A stretch of DNA of 7,712 nt from contig USHS01000056.1 of NCBI GenBank assembly GCA_900554585.1, forward strand, positions 1 through 7,712. The letters run 5' to 3'. Shown here piece after piece: positions 1 through 5,728 of the stretch (position 1 is the stretch's first letter; the number at the start of each line of letters is the position of its first letter). Position numbers and translations under genes: made by a program. The notes under the pieces were generated by a model. That model did no database searches, was not told the origin of the DNA, and saw only the letters and a program-made list of their open reading frames with translations. The DNA comes from an uncultured Collinsella sp. GTDB lineage: Bacteria; Actinomycetota; Coriobacteriia; Coriobacteriales; Coriobacteriaceae.

Positions 1-619
1 GCTGGGCTTTAACAAGCTCGACACGGGCGCCATGTATCGCGCCGTCACCTTCGCCGCGCTCGACCGTTGCATCGACCTGGACGACGAGGCAGCCATTGAC
101 GCCCTCGCCGAGCAGATCGAGATTCGTTTTACCAACGGCACCGGCGAGGACACGCGCCTGACCATCGACGGCAAGGACGCCTCGGCCGCCATCCGCACCC
201 CGCAGGTCGACGCCAACGTGTCCAAGGTCTCGGCCTACCCGGGCGTGCGCGCGGCCATGCTCATCCACCAGCGCCGCGCCGCCGAGGACCGCGACATTGT
301 CGCCGAAGGTCGCGACATCGGCACCGTCGTGTTCCCCAACGCGCAGGTCAAGGTCTTTCTGACCGCCGACCCGCGCGAGCGCGCCCGTCGCCGCGTGCTG
401 CAGCGCCACCAAAACGACGCCCAGCCGCTCACCGAAGAGCAGCTCGAGGCAGAGGTCGACGAGACCCTCGACGCCCTCAAGCAGCGCGATAAGCTCGACA
501 GCAGCCGCGAGGTCGCGCCGCTCGTTCCCGCCGAGGACGCCGTGCACGTCGACTCCACCGCCCACACCATCGATGAGGTCGTCTCGATCATCGAGGACCT
601 CATCAACCAAAGGAGGTAG
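1..619 (+). CDS. cmk: Cytidylate kinase, 5'-truncated by window edge
   Basis: Cytoplasmic (d)CMP kinase: transfers phosphate from ATP to CMP or dCMP, salvaging cytidylate released by RNA turnover and phospholipid synthesis. The reading frame is open from base 2, giving 205 residues before the TAG at 617-619. The first visible residues read LGFNKLDTGAMYRAVTF, matching the family's LD(S/T)GAxYR segment that follows the P-loop. About 20-25 N-terminal residues, including the Walker A loop, therefore lie upstream of the window. Other family hallmarks are LTIDGKD, VSAYPGVRAAM, the strongly conserved EGRDIGTVVFP (bases about 302-336), the Arg-rich lid ERARRRVLQ, and the C-terminal RDxxDSxR...PL..A segment. 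The internal ATG at base 32 lies inside the conserved LDTGAMYR motif, so it is not the true start. The plsC ribosome-binding site is embedded in the last codons, and plsC starts 3 nt after the stop, suggesting co-translation. Family assignment is certain. Confidence 0.96.
   Translation, partial: LGFNKLDTGAMYRAVTFAALDRCIDLDDEAAIDALAEQIEIRFTNGTGEDTRLTIDGKDASAAIRTPQVDANVSKVSAYPGVRAAMLIHQRRAAEDRDIVAEGRDIGTVVFPNAQVKVFLTADPRERARRRVLQRHQNDAQPLTEEQLEAEVDETLDALKQRDKLDSSREVAPLVPAEDAVHVDSTAHTIDEVVSIIEDLINQRR
609..617 (+). promoter_or_regulatory. Strong Shine-Dalgarno of plsC overlapping cmk stop
   Basis: AAAGGAGGT is a near-perfect anti-16S match lying inside the last codons of cmk and running into its TAG stop. 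It leaves 6 nt between GGAGG and the ATG at 623. It fixes the plsC start and is the strongest ribosome-binding site in the window. Confidence 0.9.
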
Positions 620-622
620 CCC

Positions 623-1351
623 ATGCGCCTGTTTAAGCAGACGCCCGAGGATTACTACAACGCCCCCTACGACGAGTTCCCGGCGCTCATCCGCGGCACC
701 GTCTTCGTGGTCATGGCAATCCTTTGGGCATTCTCCAAGCTCATGTGGCGCTGGAAGGTCGAGGACGCGGACCTGCTATTTGAGCGCCAGGAAGGCCGCG
801 GCAGCGTGGTCATCTGCAACCACACCTCGATGGCTGAGCTCCTGGCTGTAGAGACGGCGCTGTTCTTCGGCGGCCGCCGCATCCGCCCCATCTTTAAATC
901 CGAGTTTGCCAAGACCAAGATTGTGCGCTGGGCCTTTAGCCGCGTGGGCGGCATTCCCGTCGAGCGCGGCACTGCCGACATGAAGTGTCTGCGCGCCGCT
1001 CAACATGCACTGCAGCGCGGTGAAGACGTCCTGATCTTCCCCGAGGGCACGCGCATCCGCTCGCGCGAGATCAAACCCGAAGTCCACGGCGGCTTTGCGC
1101 TCATCGCTCAGATGGGCAAGGCGCCCGTCAACCCACTCGCCATTTGTGGTTGGTCCGATATTACGCCTAAGGGCAAAAAGATCATGCGCCCCAAAAAGTG
1201 CTGGATCCGTGCCGGAAAGGCCATCTCGCTATCCGATGCACCGGCCGAGCTCAACCGCAAGGAGCGCCTGGCTTGGTTTGAGTCCGAGGCCATGAGTCGT
1301 GTCTACGCCATGCGCGATGACCTGTGCGCCGAGCACCCGGGCAGGTTCTAG
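623..1351 (+). CDS. plsC: 1-acyl-sn-glycerol-3-phosphate acyltransferase family (PlsC-like)
   Basis: Probable membrane-associated lysophosphatidate acyltransferase, which acylates the sn-2 position of 1-acylglycerol-3-phosphate to give phosphatidic acid. The protein has 242 residues, normal for bacterial PlsC. A hydrophobic stretch at about residues 22-42 is the likely membrane anchor. LPLAT motif I is NHTSMAE at residues 66-72. Motif II is around FKSEFAK (91-97) and GGIPVERG (109-116). Motif III is FPEGTR (139-144), and the motif IV region is about 167-173 (APVNPLA). Oddity: motif I reads HX4E (His67, Glu72) instead of the near-universal HX4D; the codon is GAG at 836-838. The start is set by a perfect Shine-Dalgarno sequence. 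The location between cmk and ispH matches the cmk-plsC-ispH order I recall from other Gram-positive anaerobes. The family is clear, but the exact acyl acceptor cannot be read from sequence. Confidence 0.9.
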   Translation: MRLFKQTPEDYYNAPYDEFPALIRGTVFVVMAILWAFSKLMWRWKVEDADLLFERQEGRGSVVICNHTSMAELLAVETALFFGGRRIRPIFKSEFAKTKIVRWAFSRVGGIPVERGTADMKCLRAAQHALQRGEDVLIFPEGTRIRSREIKPEVHGGFALIAQMGKAPVNPLAICGWSDITPKGKKIMRPKKCWIRAGKAISLSDAPAELNRKERLAWFESEAMSRVYAMRDDLCAEHPGRF

Positions 1352-1359
1352 CCATGGGC

Positions 1360-1363
1360 GAGG
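1360..1363 (+). promoter_or_regulatory. Probable ispH ribosome-binding site
   Basis: GAGG sits 5 nt before the ATG at 1369, in an AG-rich context (GCGAGGAAG). The alternative ATG at 1354 has only an AGG at 1343-1345, 8 nt upstream. This favours 1369 but does not settle the start. Confidence 0.5.
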
Positions 1364-1368
1364 AAGTC

Positions 1369-2253
1369 ATGAACACTGCCGAGGCCATGACCGGCAAGGC
1401 AGACGCCCCCACCATCGAAATCGCTGCCCACGCCGGCACCTGCTACGGCGTTCAGCGCGCGCTCGATATGGCCCTGGCGGCCGCCCCGCAAGTGGGGGAG
1501 AACGCTCAGGTCCACACGCTGGGCCCGCTCATCCATAACCCCATCGTGGTGCGCGAGCTTGCCGAGGCGGGCGTCGGTCTGGCCGAGACCCTGGACGACG
1601 CCGCATCGGGCACCGTGATCATTCGCGCGCACGGCGTGGTGCCGCAGGTAATCGATGCCGCTCGCGAGCGCGGCCTCGACGTGGTCGATGCCACCTGTCC
1701 CTACGTCAAGAAGGTCCACGTGGCCGCCGAGCGCCTGGTACGCGAGGGTTATCGCGTGCTCGTCGTGGGCGAGCCGGGCCATCCCGAGGTCGAGGGCATC
1801 CTGGGCCATGCCGGCGATGACGCGCAGGTCGTAAGCTGCGCCGCCGATGCGGACGCGCTGCCGCTCAAGGGCAAGGTAGGCCTCGTTGTACAGACCACCC
1901 AGACCGCGCAGAACTTGGCCGAGGTCGTGGCTGCCATCACCCCGCGCGTGCAAGAGCTGCGCGTGATCAACACCATCTGCGCCGCCACGAGCGAGCGACA
2001 GCAGGCAGCAGCCGCACTTGCCAACCGCTGCGACTGCATGGTCGTGGTGGGCGGCAAGAACTCGGGCAACACCCGCCGCCTGGCGCAGATTTGCGCCGAT
2101 GTCTGCGAGCGCACACATCACATAGAGGAAGCTTCCGAGCTACAGGCCGCGTGGTTTACCGACGCTCACCACATCGGCATCACAGCCGGAGCCTCCACCC
2201 CGCAAGAACACATCGAGCGCGCCGTCGAGCGCATCAAGGAGCTTTGCCGCTAA
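1369..2253 (+). CDS. ispH: 4-hydroxy-3-methylbut-2-enyl diphosphate reductase
   Basis: Cytoplasmic [4Fe-4S] enzyme and last step of the MEP pathway: reductively dehydroxylates HMBPP to IPP and DMAPP, the precursors of undecaprenyl carriers and quinones. It has 294 residues from the chosen ATG. The three cluster cysteines are Cys25 (GTCYGVQRA), Cys110 (DATCPYVKK) and Cys204 (NTICAATSERQ). Substrate-site signatures are also present: GPLIHN, IRAHGV, GHPEVEG (His and catalytic Glu), TQTAQN, GGKNSGNTRRL and GITAGAS. The first cysteine motif is AGTCYGV rather than the usual GFC(F/A/M)GV, a divergent but cysteine-preserving variant. The start is ambiguous: in-frame ATGs occur at 1324 (overlapping plsC), 1354 and 1369. 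I chose 1369 for its GAGG at good spacing and because the conserved domain begins only at about residue 15 of that product. Sits 17 nt after plsC and 2 nt before the DUF512 gene. Confidence 0.95.
   Translation: MNTAEAMTGKADAPTIEIAAHAGTCYGVQRALDMALAAAPQVGENAQVHTLGPLIHNPIVVRELAEAGVGLAETLDDAASGTVIIRAHGVVPQVIDAARERGLDVVDATCPYVKKVHVAAERLVREGYRVLVVGEPGHPEVEGILGHAGDDAQVVSCAADADALPLKGKVGLVVQTTQTAQNLAEVVAAITPRVQELRVINTICAATSERQQAAAALANRCDCMVVVGGKNSGNTRRLAQICADVCERTHHIEEASELQAAWFTDAHHIGITAGASTPQEHIERAVERIKELCR
2236..2241 (+). promoter_or_regulatory. Distant Shine-Dalgarno of the DUF512 gene, inside ispH
   Basis: AAGGAG within the last codons of ispH is the only good Shine-Dalgarno match before the ATG at 2256, but the spacing is 14 nt, longer than optimal. 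An in-frame TTG at 2244 would be only 2 nt away, too close. With just 2 nt between the ispH stop and the ATG, re-initiation by the terminating ribosome is likely. Confidence 0.45.
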
Positions 2254-2255
2254 TC

Positions 2256-3698
2256 ATGGACCAGACCGTACCCGCATACGCCGCCGAGGTGGCCGATTAC
2301 GGGCGCAGCCGCGACCCCGAGCCGGGTGAGGGCGCGCTCGTTAAAAACGTGCGTCCCGAATCGCCCGCGTGGGATGTGGGTATCGAGCCGGGCATGCGCG
2401 TGCTCACGGTCAACGGCGAGCAACTGACCGATATGATCGTGTGGCTATGGGAGGCAGATGACGACACCGTCGAGTTGGAGGTTTTCGACCCGCGCGACGA
2501 CACCGTCACCCCCGTCGAGCTCGATCGCTTTCCCGGCGAGGACTGGGGCCTTGAGTTCGATGGCCCCATCTTCGACGGCATGCGCACCTGCGTAAACGCC
2601 TGCGTGTTCTGCTTTATGACCATGCTGCCCAAGGGCGGACGTTCTACGCTCTACATCCGCGACGACGACTATCGCCTAAGCTTTTTGCAGGGCAACTTTG
2701 TCACGCTGACCAACCTTTCCGACGAGGACGTGCAAAACGTCATCGACCGCAACATGAGCCCCATGAACGTGTCGGTCCACGCCGTGAGCCCCGACATCCG
2801 TCGCCGCATGATGGGCCGCAACGCCCAGCGCGGCATGGACGTGCTCGAGGCCATCATGGCCGCCGGCATCGAGATTCACGCGCAGATCGTGCTGTGCCCC
2901 GGCATGAACGACGGCGAGGAGCTGGAAAAGACTCTGCGCTTTTGCGAGGAGCACGAGCAAATCACGAGCCTGGGCATTGTGCCGCTTGGATTTACCAAGC
3001 ATCAGAACCGTTTTAGCTGGTCCTACAGTGACAAGCCCGAGCTGGCGCGCGAGACTATCGCCATGATCCGGCCCTTCCAGGACCGTGCCTTCGAGCGCTT
3101 TGGCCGCCATACCTTCCAGATGAGCGACGAGTTCTACCTGGATGCCGGCATCGAGCCGCCTGAGGCGGACTTTTACGACGGCTACCCGCAGTACTACGAC
3201 GGCATCGGTATGATTCGCTCCTATCTGGACGAGACCGACAACGTGCTCGCCGCCGATGCCGAGCGCCTGCGCCGCGTTCGCGAGGCAATCGCCGCCCGTG
3301 ACCAGCGCCTGCTGTGCCTTTCGGGCGCCAGCGCGCGCGATACGGTAGCGCGTTTTGTGGAATCGCCGCAGGGCCTTGCCGGTACCGTCACGGCCATCAA
3401 AAACCGCTACTTTGGCGGCAACGTGGACGTGACCGGCCTCATCGTCGCCTGCGACATCTTGGAGCAACTGCCACAGGGCCTATCGGGGGTTATGCTCTTT
3501 GTGCCTAAGCTCATGTTCAACGCCGATGGTATGACCCTTGACGAGTATCATCGTGACGAATTACTCGCAAGCCTTACCGGTCGCGGCGCCGAGGTTCATG
3601 TGGTGTCGACCATGCCGCATGAGCTGCTCGATACCCTGGAGCACATCCTTGGCATAACGCCCGCCAATTCAACTATTCCCGCTGAACCTACCCATTAA
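2256..3698 (+). CDS. DUF512 radical SAM-like protein with N-terminal PDZ-like domain, function unknown
   Basis: Function not established. The protein has 480 residues. Residues about 26-78 form a PDZ-like domain (ALVKNVRPESPAWDVGIEPG, then VLTVNGEQLTD). A CX3CX2C cluster follows at Cys112, Cys116 and Cys119 (TCVNACVFCF), the spacing of the radical SAM [4Fe-4S] motif. Next come the family hallmarks DDDYRLSFLQGNF (from residue 136), TLTNLSDED, MNVSVHA and LCPGMNDG (Cys214). The DUF512 domain occupies roughly the second half, with FQMSDEFYLDAG, FYDGYPQYYDGIGM and RYFGGNVDVTGL (about 384-395). No transmembrane segment or signal peptide is apparent, so it is probably cytoplasmic. ATG 2256 is preferred because upstream in-frame sequence only shadows ispH. 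The gene lies 2 nt after ispH and 10 nt before der. Adjacency to der is, from memory, common in Clostridia and Coriobacteriia. Related proteins have been labelled putative FeS oxidoreductases, but no substrate is known to me. Confidence 0.92.
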   Translation: MDQTVPAYAAEVADYGRSRDPEPGEGALVKNVRPESPAWDVGIEPGMRVLTVNGEQLTDMIVWLWEADDDTVELEVFDPRDDTVTPVELDRFPGEDWGLEFDGPIFDGMRTCVNACVFCFMTMLPKGGRSTLYIRDDDYRLSFLQGNFVTLTNLSDEDVQNVIDRNMSPMNVSVHAVSPDIRRRMMGRNAQRGMDVLEAIMAAGIEIHAQIVLCPGMNDGEELEKTLRFCEEHEQITSLGIVPLGFTKHQNRFSWSYSDKPELARETIAMIRPFQDRAFERFGRHTFQMSDEFYLDAGIEPPEADFYDGYPQYYDGIGMIRSYLDETDNVLAADAERLRRVREAIAARDQRLLCLSGASARDTVARFVESPQGLAGTVTAIKNRYFGGNVDVTGLIVACDILEQLPQGLSGVMLFVPKLMFNADGMTLDEYHRDELLASLTGRGAEVHVVSTMPHELLDTLEHILGITPANSTIPAEPTH

Positions 3699-3703
3699 AG
3701 GAG
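3697..3703 (+). promoter_or_regulatory. Shine-Dalgarno of der
   Basis: AAAGGAG overlaps the TAA stop of the DUF512 gene (3696-3698) and lies 5 nt before the ATG at 3709, fixing the der start. Confidence 0.85.
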
Positions 3704-3708
3704 AGCAG

Positions 3709-5043
3709 ATGAAACCTATCGTCGCCGTCGTCGGACGCCCCAACGTGGGCAAGTCCACGCTCGTCAACCGCCTGGCCCAGACCTCGGACGCCATCGTCCA
3801 TGAGTCCCGCGGCGTCACGCGCGACCGCTCGTATCACACGGCCGACTGGAACGGCCGCGAGTTCACCATCGTCGACACGGGCGGTATCGAGCCGCTCAAG
3901 AGCGATGACGTCTTTGCCACGTCCATCCGCGACCAGGCCCTTGCCGCCGCCGAGGAAGCCGCCGTCATCCTGTTTGTGGTCGACGGCCGCACCGGCGTCA
4001 CCGAGGAGGACGAATCGGTCGCCCGCATGCTCAAGCGCTGCGACAAGCCGGTCTTTCTGCTGGTGAACAAGCTCGACAACCCCGATCGCGAGAATGACAA
4101 CATCTGGGAGTTCTATTCGCTCGGCATCGGTGAGCCCACGCCGCTCTCGGCCCTGCACGGCCATGGCACGGGCGACCTGCTCGACGACATCGTGGCCCTG
4201 TTGCCCGAGGAGGAGGACGAGGTCGCCGACGAGTTTCCCGATGCGCTGAACGTGGCCATCATCGGCCGCCCCAACGCCGGTAAGTCCTCGCTGTTCAACC
4301 GCATCCTGGGCGCCGACCGCTCCATCGTGTCCAACATCGCCGGCACCACGCGCGATGCCATCGACACCGTCGTCGAGCGCGACGGCAAGCACTACCGCAT
4401 GGTCGACACCGCGGGCATTCGCAAGAAGAGCACCGTGTACGAAAACATCGAGTACTACTCCATGGTCCGCGGCCTGCGCGCCATCGACCGCGCCGACGTG
4501 GCGCTGCTCGTCGTCGACGCCTCCGTGGGCGTCACCGAGCAGGACCAGAAGGTCATGGGCCTTGCCATCGAGCGCGGCTGCGCCATCGTGGTGCTGCTCA
4601 ACAAGTGGGATCTGCTCGACGACGACCGCAAGCGCGAGGCCTGCATGGAGACCGTTGACCGCCGTCTGGGCGTCATGGCTCCTTGGGCCCAGTACCTGCG
4701 CATTTCGGCCCTGACCGGCCGCAGCGTCGAGAAGATCTGGGCGATGGTCGACGCGGCCGAAAAGACGCGTTCGCAAAAGATCACCACCTCGCGCCTCAAC
4801 ACGTTCCTCACTGACCTGCGCGAGTTTGGCCACACCGTGGTGGACGGCAAGCGCCGCCTGCGCATGCACTACGTGACCCAGACGGGCGTCAACCCGCCGA
4901 CGTTTACGTTCTTCGTCAACCACAGCGACCTGGTCAACGACACCTACCAGCGCTACGTGGAGAACCGCATGCGCTCGACCTTCGATTTTTCCGGCACGCC
5001 CATTCGACTCTTCTTTAGGAAGAAGGAGCAAAAGGATGCATAA
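3709..5043 (+). CDS. der: Ribosome-associated double GTPase Der (EngA)
   Basis: Essential tandem GTPase that binds the 50S subunit and supports its late assembly. Its 444 residues match the usual size (about 435-490). GTPase domain 1 has G1 GRPNVGKS at 9-16, the G2 region GVTRD at 35-39, G3 DTGGIE from Asp56, G4 NKLD at 120-123 and G5 SALHGHG. An acidic linker rich in E and D (LLPEEEDEVADE) leads to domain 2: G1 GRPNAGKS at 186-193, G2 GTTRDAID, G3 DTAGIRKK, G4 NKWD at 298-301 and G5 SALTGR. The C-terminal KH-like domain (about 355-435) contains VNPPTF, FVNHSDLV and the conserved SGTPIRLFFRKK ending. All nucleotide-binding motifs are intact. The start follows a strong Shine-Dalgarno, and the stop overlaps the plsY start by 8 nt. 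Confidence 0.98.
   Translation: MKPIVAVVGRPNVGKSTLVNRLAQTSDAIVHESRGVTRDRSYHTADWNGREFTIVDTGGIEPLKSDDVFATSIRDQALAAAEEAAVILFVVDGRTGVTEEDESVARMLKRCDKPVFLLVNKLDNPDRENDNIWEFYSLGIGEPTPLSALHGHGTGDLLDDIVALLPEEEDEVADEFPDALNVAIIGRPNAGKSSLFNRILGADRSIVSNIAGTTRDAIDTVVERDGKHYRMVDTAGIRKKSTVYENIEYYSMVRGLRAIDRADVALLVVDASVGVTEQDQKVMGLAIERGCAIVVLLNKWDLLDDDRKREACMETVDRRLGVMAPWAQYLRISALTGRSVEKIWAMVDAAEKTRSQKITTSRLNTFLTDLREFGHTVVDGKRRLRMHYVTQTGVNPPTFTFFVNHSDLVNDTYQRYVENRMRSTFDFSGTPIRLFFRKKEQKDA
5023..5028 (+). promoter_or_regulatory. Shine-Dalgarno of plsY inside der
   Basis: AAGGAG, encoded within the conserved C-terminal tail of Der, is 7 nt before the plsY ATG at 5036. It supports this start despite the overlap of the two genes. 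Confidence 0.8.
5036..5043 (+). other. der/plsY 8-nt start-stop overlap
   Basis: ATGCATAA holds the plsY start (ATG at 5036) and the der stop (TAA at 5041-5043) in different frames. This arrangement typically couples translation of neighbouring genes. Confidence 0.85.
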
Positions 5044-5719
5044 TCCGATTCTGCTGACCGCCATCTGCGCCGTGGTCTCGTTCTTTATCGGAGCGATTCC
5101 GTTTGGCCTGATCCTGGGCCGTGTGTTCAACCACACGGACATTCGCAAAGCGGGCTCCGGCAACATCGGCACCACCAACGCCTTGCGCGTAGCCGGCCCC
5201 AAGGTGGCCGCGCTCACGCTGCTGCTCGACTGCCTTAAGGGCGCCATCTGCGTTCTTATCGCCCGTCCGCTCATCGCGAACGTGGGCTATGGCTTTCCGC
5301 CGAGCATCATGGCGCCCGGAGCCCCCGGCGACTGGATGCTCGGCGTCATTTGCCTGGCAGCGGTGTGGGGCCACATCTTCTCGCCCTACCTCAACTTCCA
5401 CGGCGGCAAGGGTATCGCGGTCGGTCTGGGCGTCATCCTCGCCTGGTACTGGCCCATCGGACTTTCGCTGCTGGGCATGTTTATCGTGGCCGTCGCCATC
5501 ACCAAGTTTGTGTCCGTGGGCTCGCTTGCCGCGGCCATCGGTCTTCCCATCGCCGCTTGTGCGGTCTTTCCGTACGGCAGCCTGGGTCTCAAGTTTTGCA
5601 TGGCGATGATCGGCATCACCGTGGTGTGGGCGCATCGCGCGAACATCAAAAAGCTCATGACGGGTAAGGAGTCCAAGCTCTCGTTTACCAAGCGCGTCAC
5701 CGAGCCCGACGATAAGTAG
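5036..5719 (+). CDS. plsY: Acyl-phosphate:glycerol-3-phosphate acyltransferase PlsY
   Basis: Polytopic inner-membrane enzyme that transfers an acyl group from acyl-phosphate (made by PlsX, not in this window) to position 1 of glycerol 3-phosphate. The product is 1-acyl-G3P, the substrate of PlsC. All three PlsY cytoplasmic motifs are visible: GSGNIGTTNALR (residues 40-51), HGGKGIAVGLG (122-132) and HRANIKKL followed by GKESKL (200-215). Hydrophobic segments at about 5-30, 55-80, 100-118, 128-160 and 165-199 fit the multi-spanning fold. At 227 residues it is somewhat longer than the common 190-215. The extra length appears to be a Gly/Pro-rich loop at about 83-99 (GYGFPPS...PGAPGDW) between membrane segments. 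Motif 2 has Val where GGKG(V/I)AT normally has Thr. Sits between der and gpsA, whose product supplies its G3P. Confidence 0.95.
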   Translation: MHNPILLTAICAVVSFFIGAIPFGLILGRVFNHTDIRKAGSGNIGTTNALRVAGPKVAALTLLLDCLKGAICVLIARPLIANVGYGFPPSIMAPGAPGDWMLGVICLAAVWGHIFSPYLNFHGGKGIAVGLGVILAWYWPIGLSLLGMFIVAVAITKFVSVGSLAAAIGLPIAACAVFPYGSLGLKFCMAMIGITVVWAHRANIKKLMTGKESKLSFTKRVTEPDDK

Positions 5720-5722
5720 GAG
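5718..5722 (+). promoter_or_regulatory. Shine-Dalgarno of gpsA
   Basis: AGGAG overlaps the plsY TAG stop (5717-5719) and lies 6 nt before the ATG at 5729, supporting that start. Confidence 0.8.
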
Positions 5723-5728
5723 AGAGTC

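Noticed and set aside
32..34. ATG at base 32 as the start of cmk
   Set aside because: It encodes the Met within the conserved LDTGAMYR motif, and the open frame continues upstream to base 2.
1348..2121. A 257-codon minus-strand open frame over ispH
   Set aside because: Mirror register of ispH, with no family features. The three-cysteine IspH signature on the plus strand explains the sequence.
2091..2255. N-terminal extension of the DUF512 protein by about 55 residues overlapping ispH
   Set aside because: The extension is the out-of-frame reading of ispH's conserved C-terminus and is Arg/His-rich. The first sensible ATG is 2256, just before the PDZ-like domain.
2676..3467. A 263-codon minus-strand open frame over the DUF512 gene
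   Set aside because: Mirror register shadow of the DUF512 gene, without recognisable domains.
3688..5274. A 528-codon open frame on the minus strand, longer than der itself
   Set aside because: Over der it lies in exact mirror register with der codons, so only sense TTA, CTA or TCA codons would create antisense stops, and this G/C-ending gene avoids them. The translation is low-complexity V/D/H/G-rich with no recognisable domain, and der on the plus strand is unmistakable.
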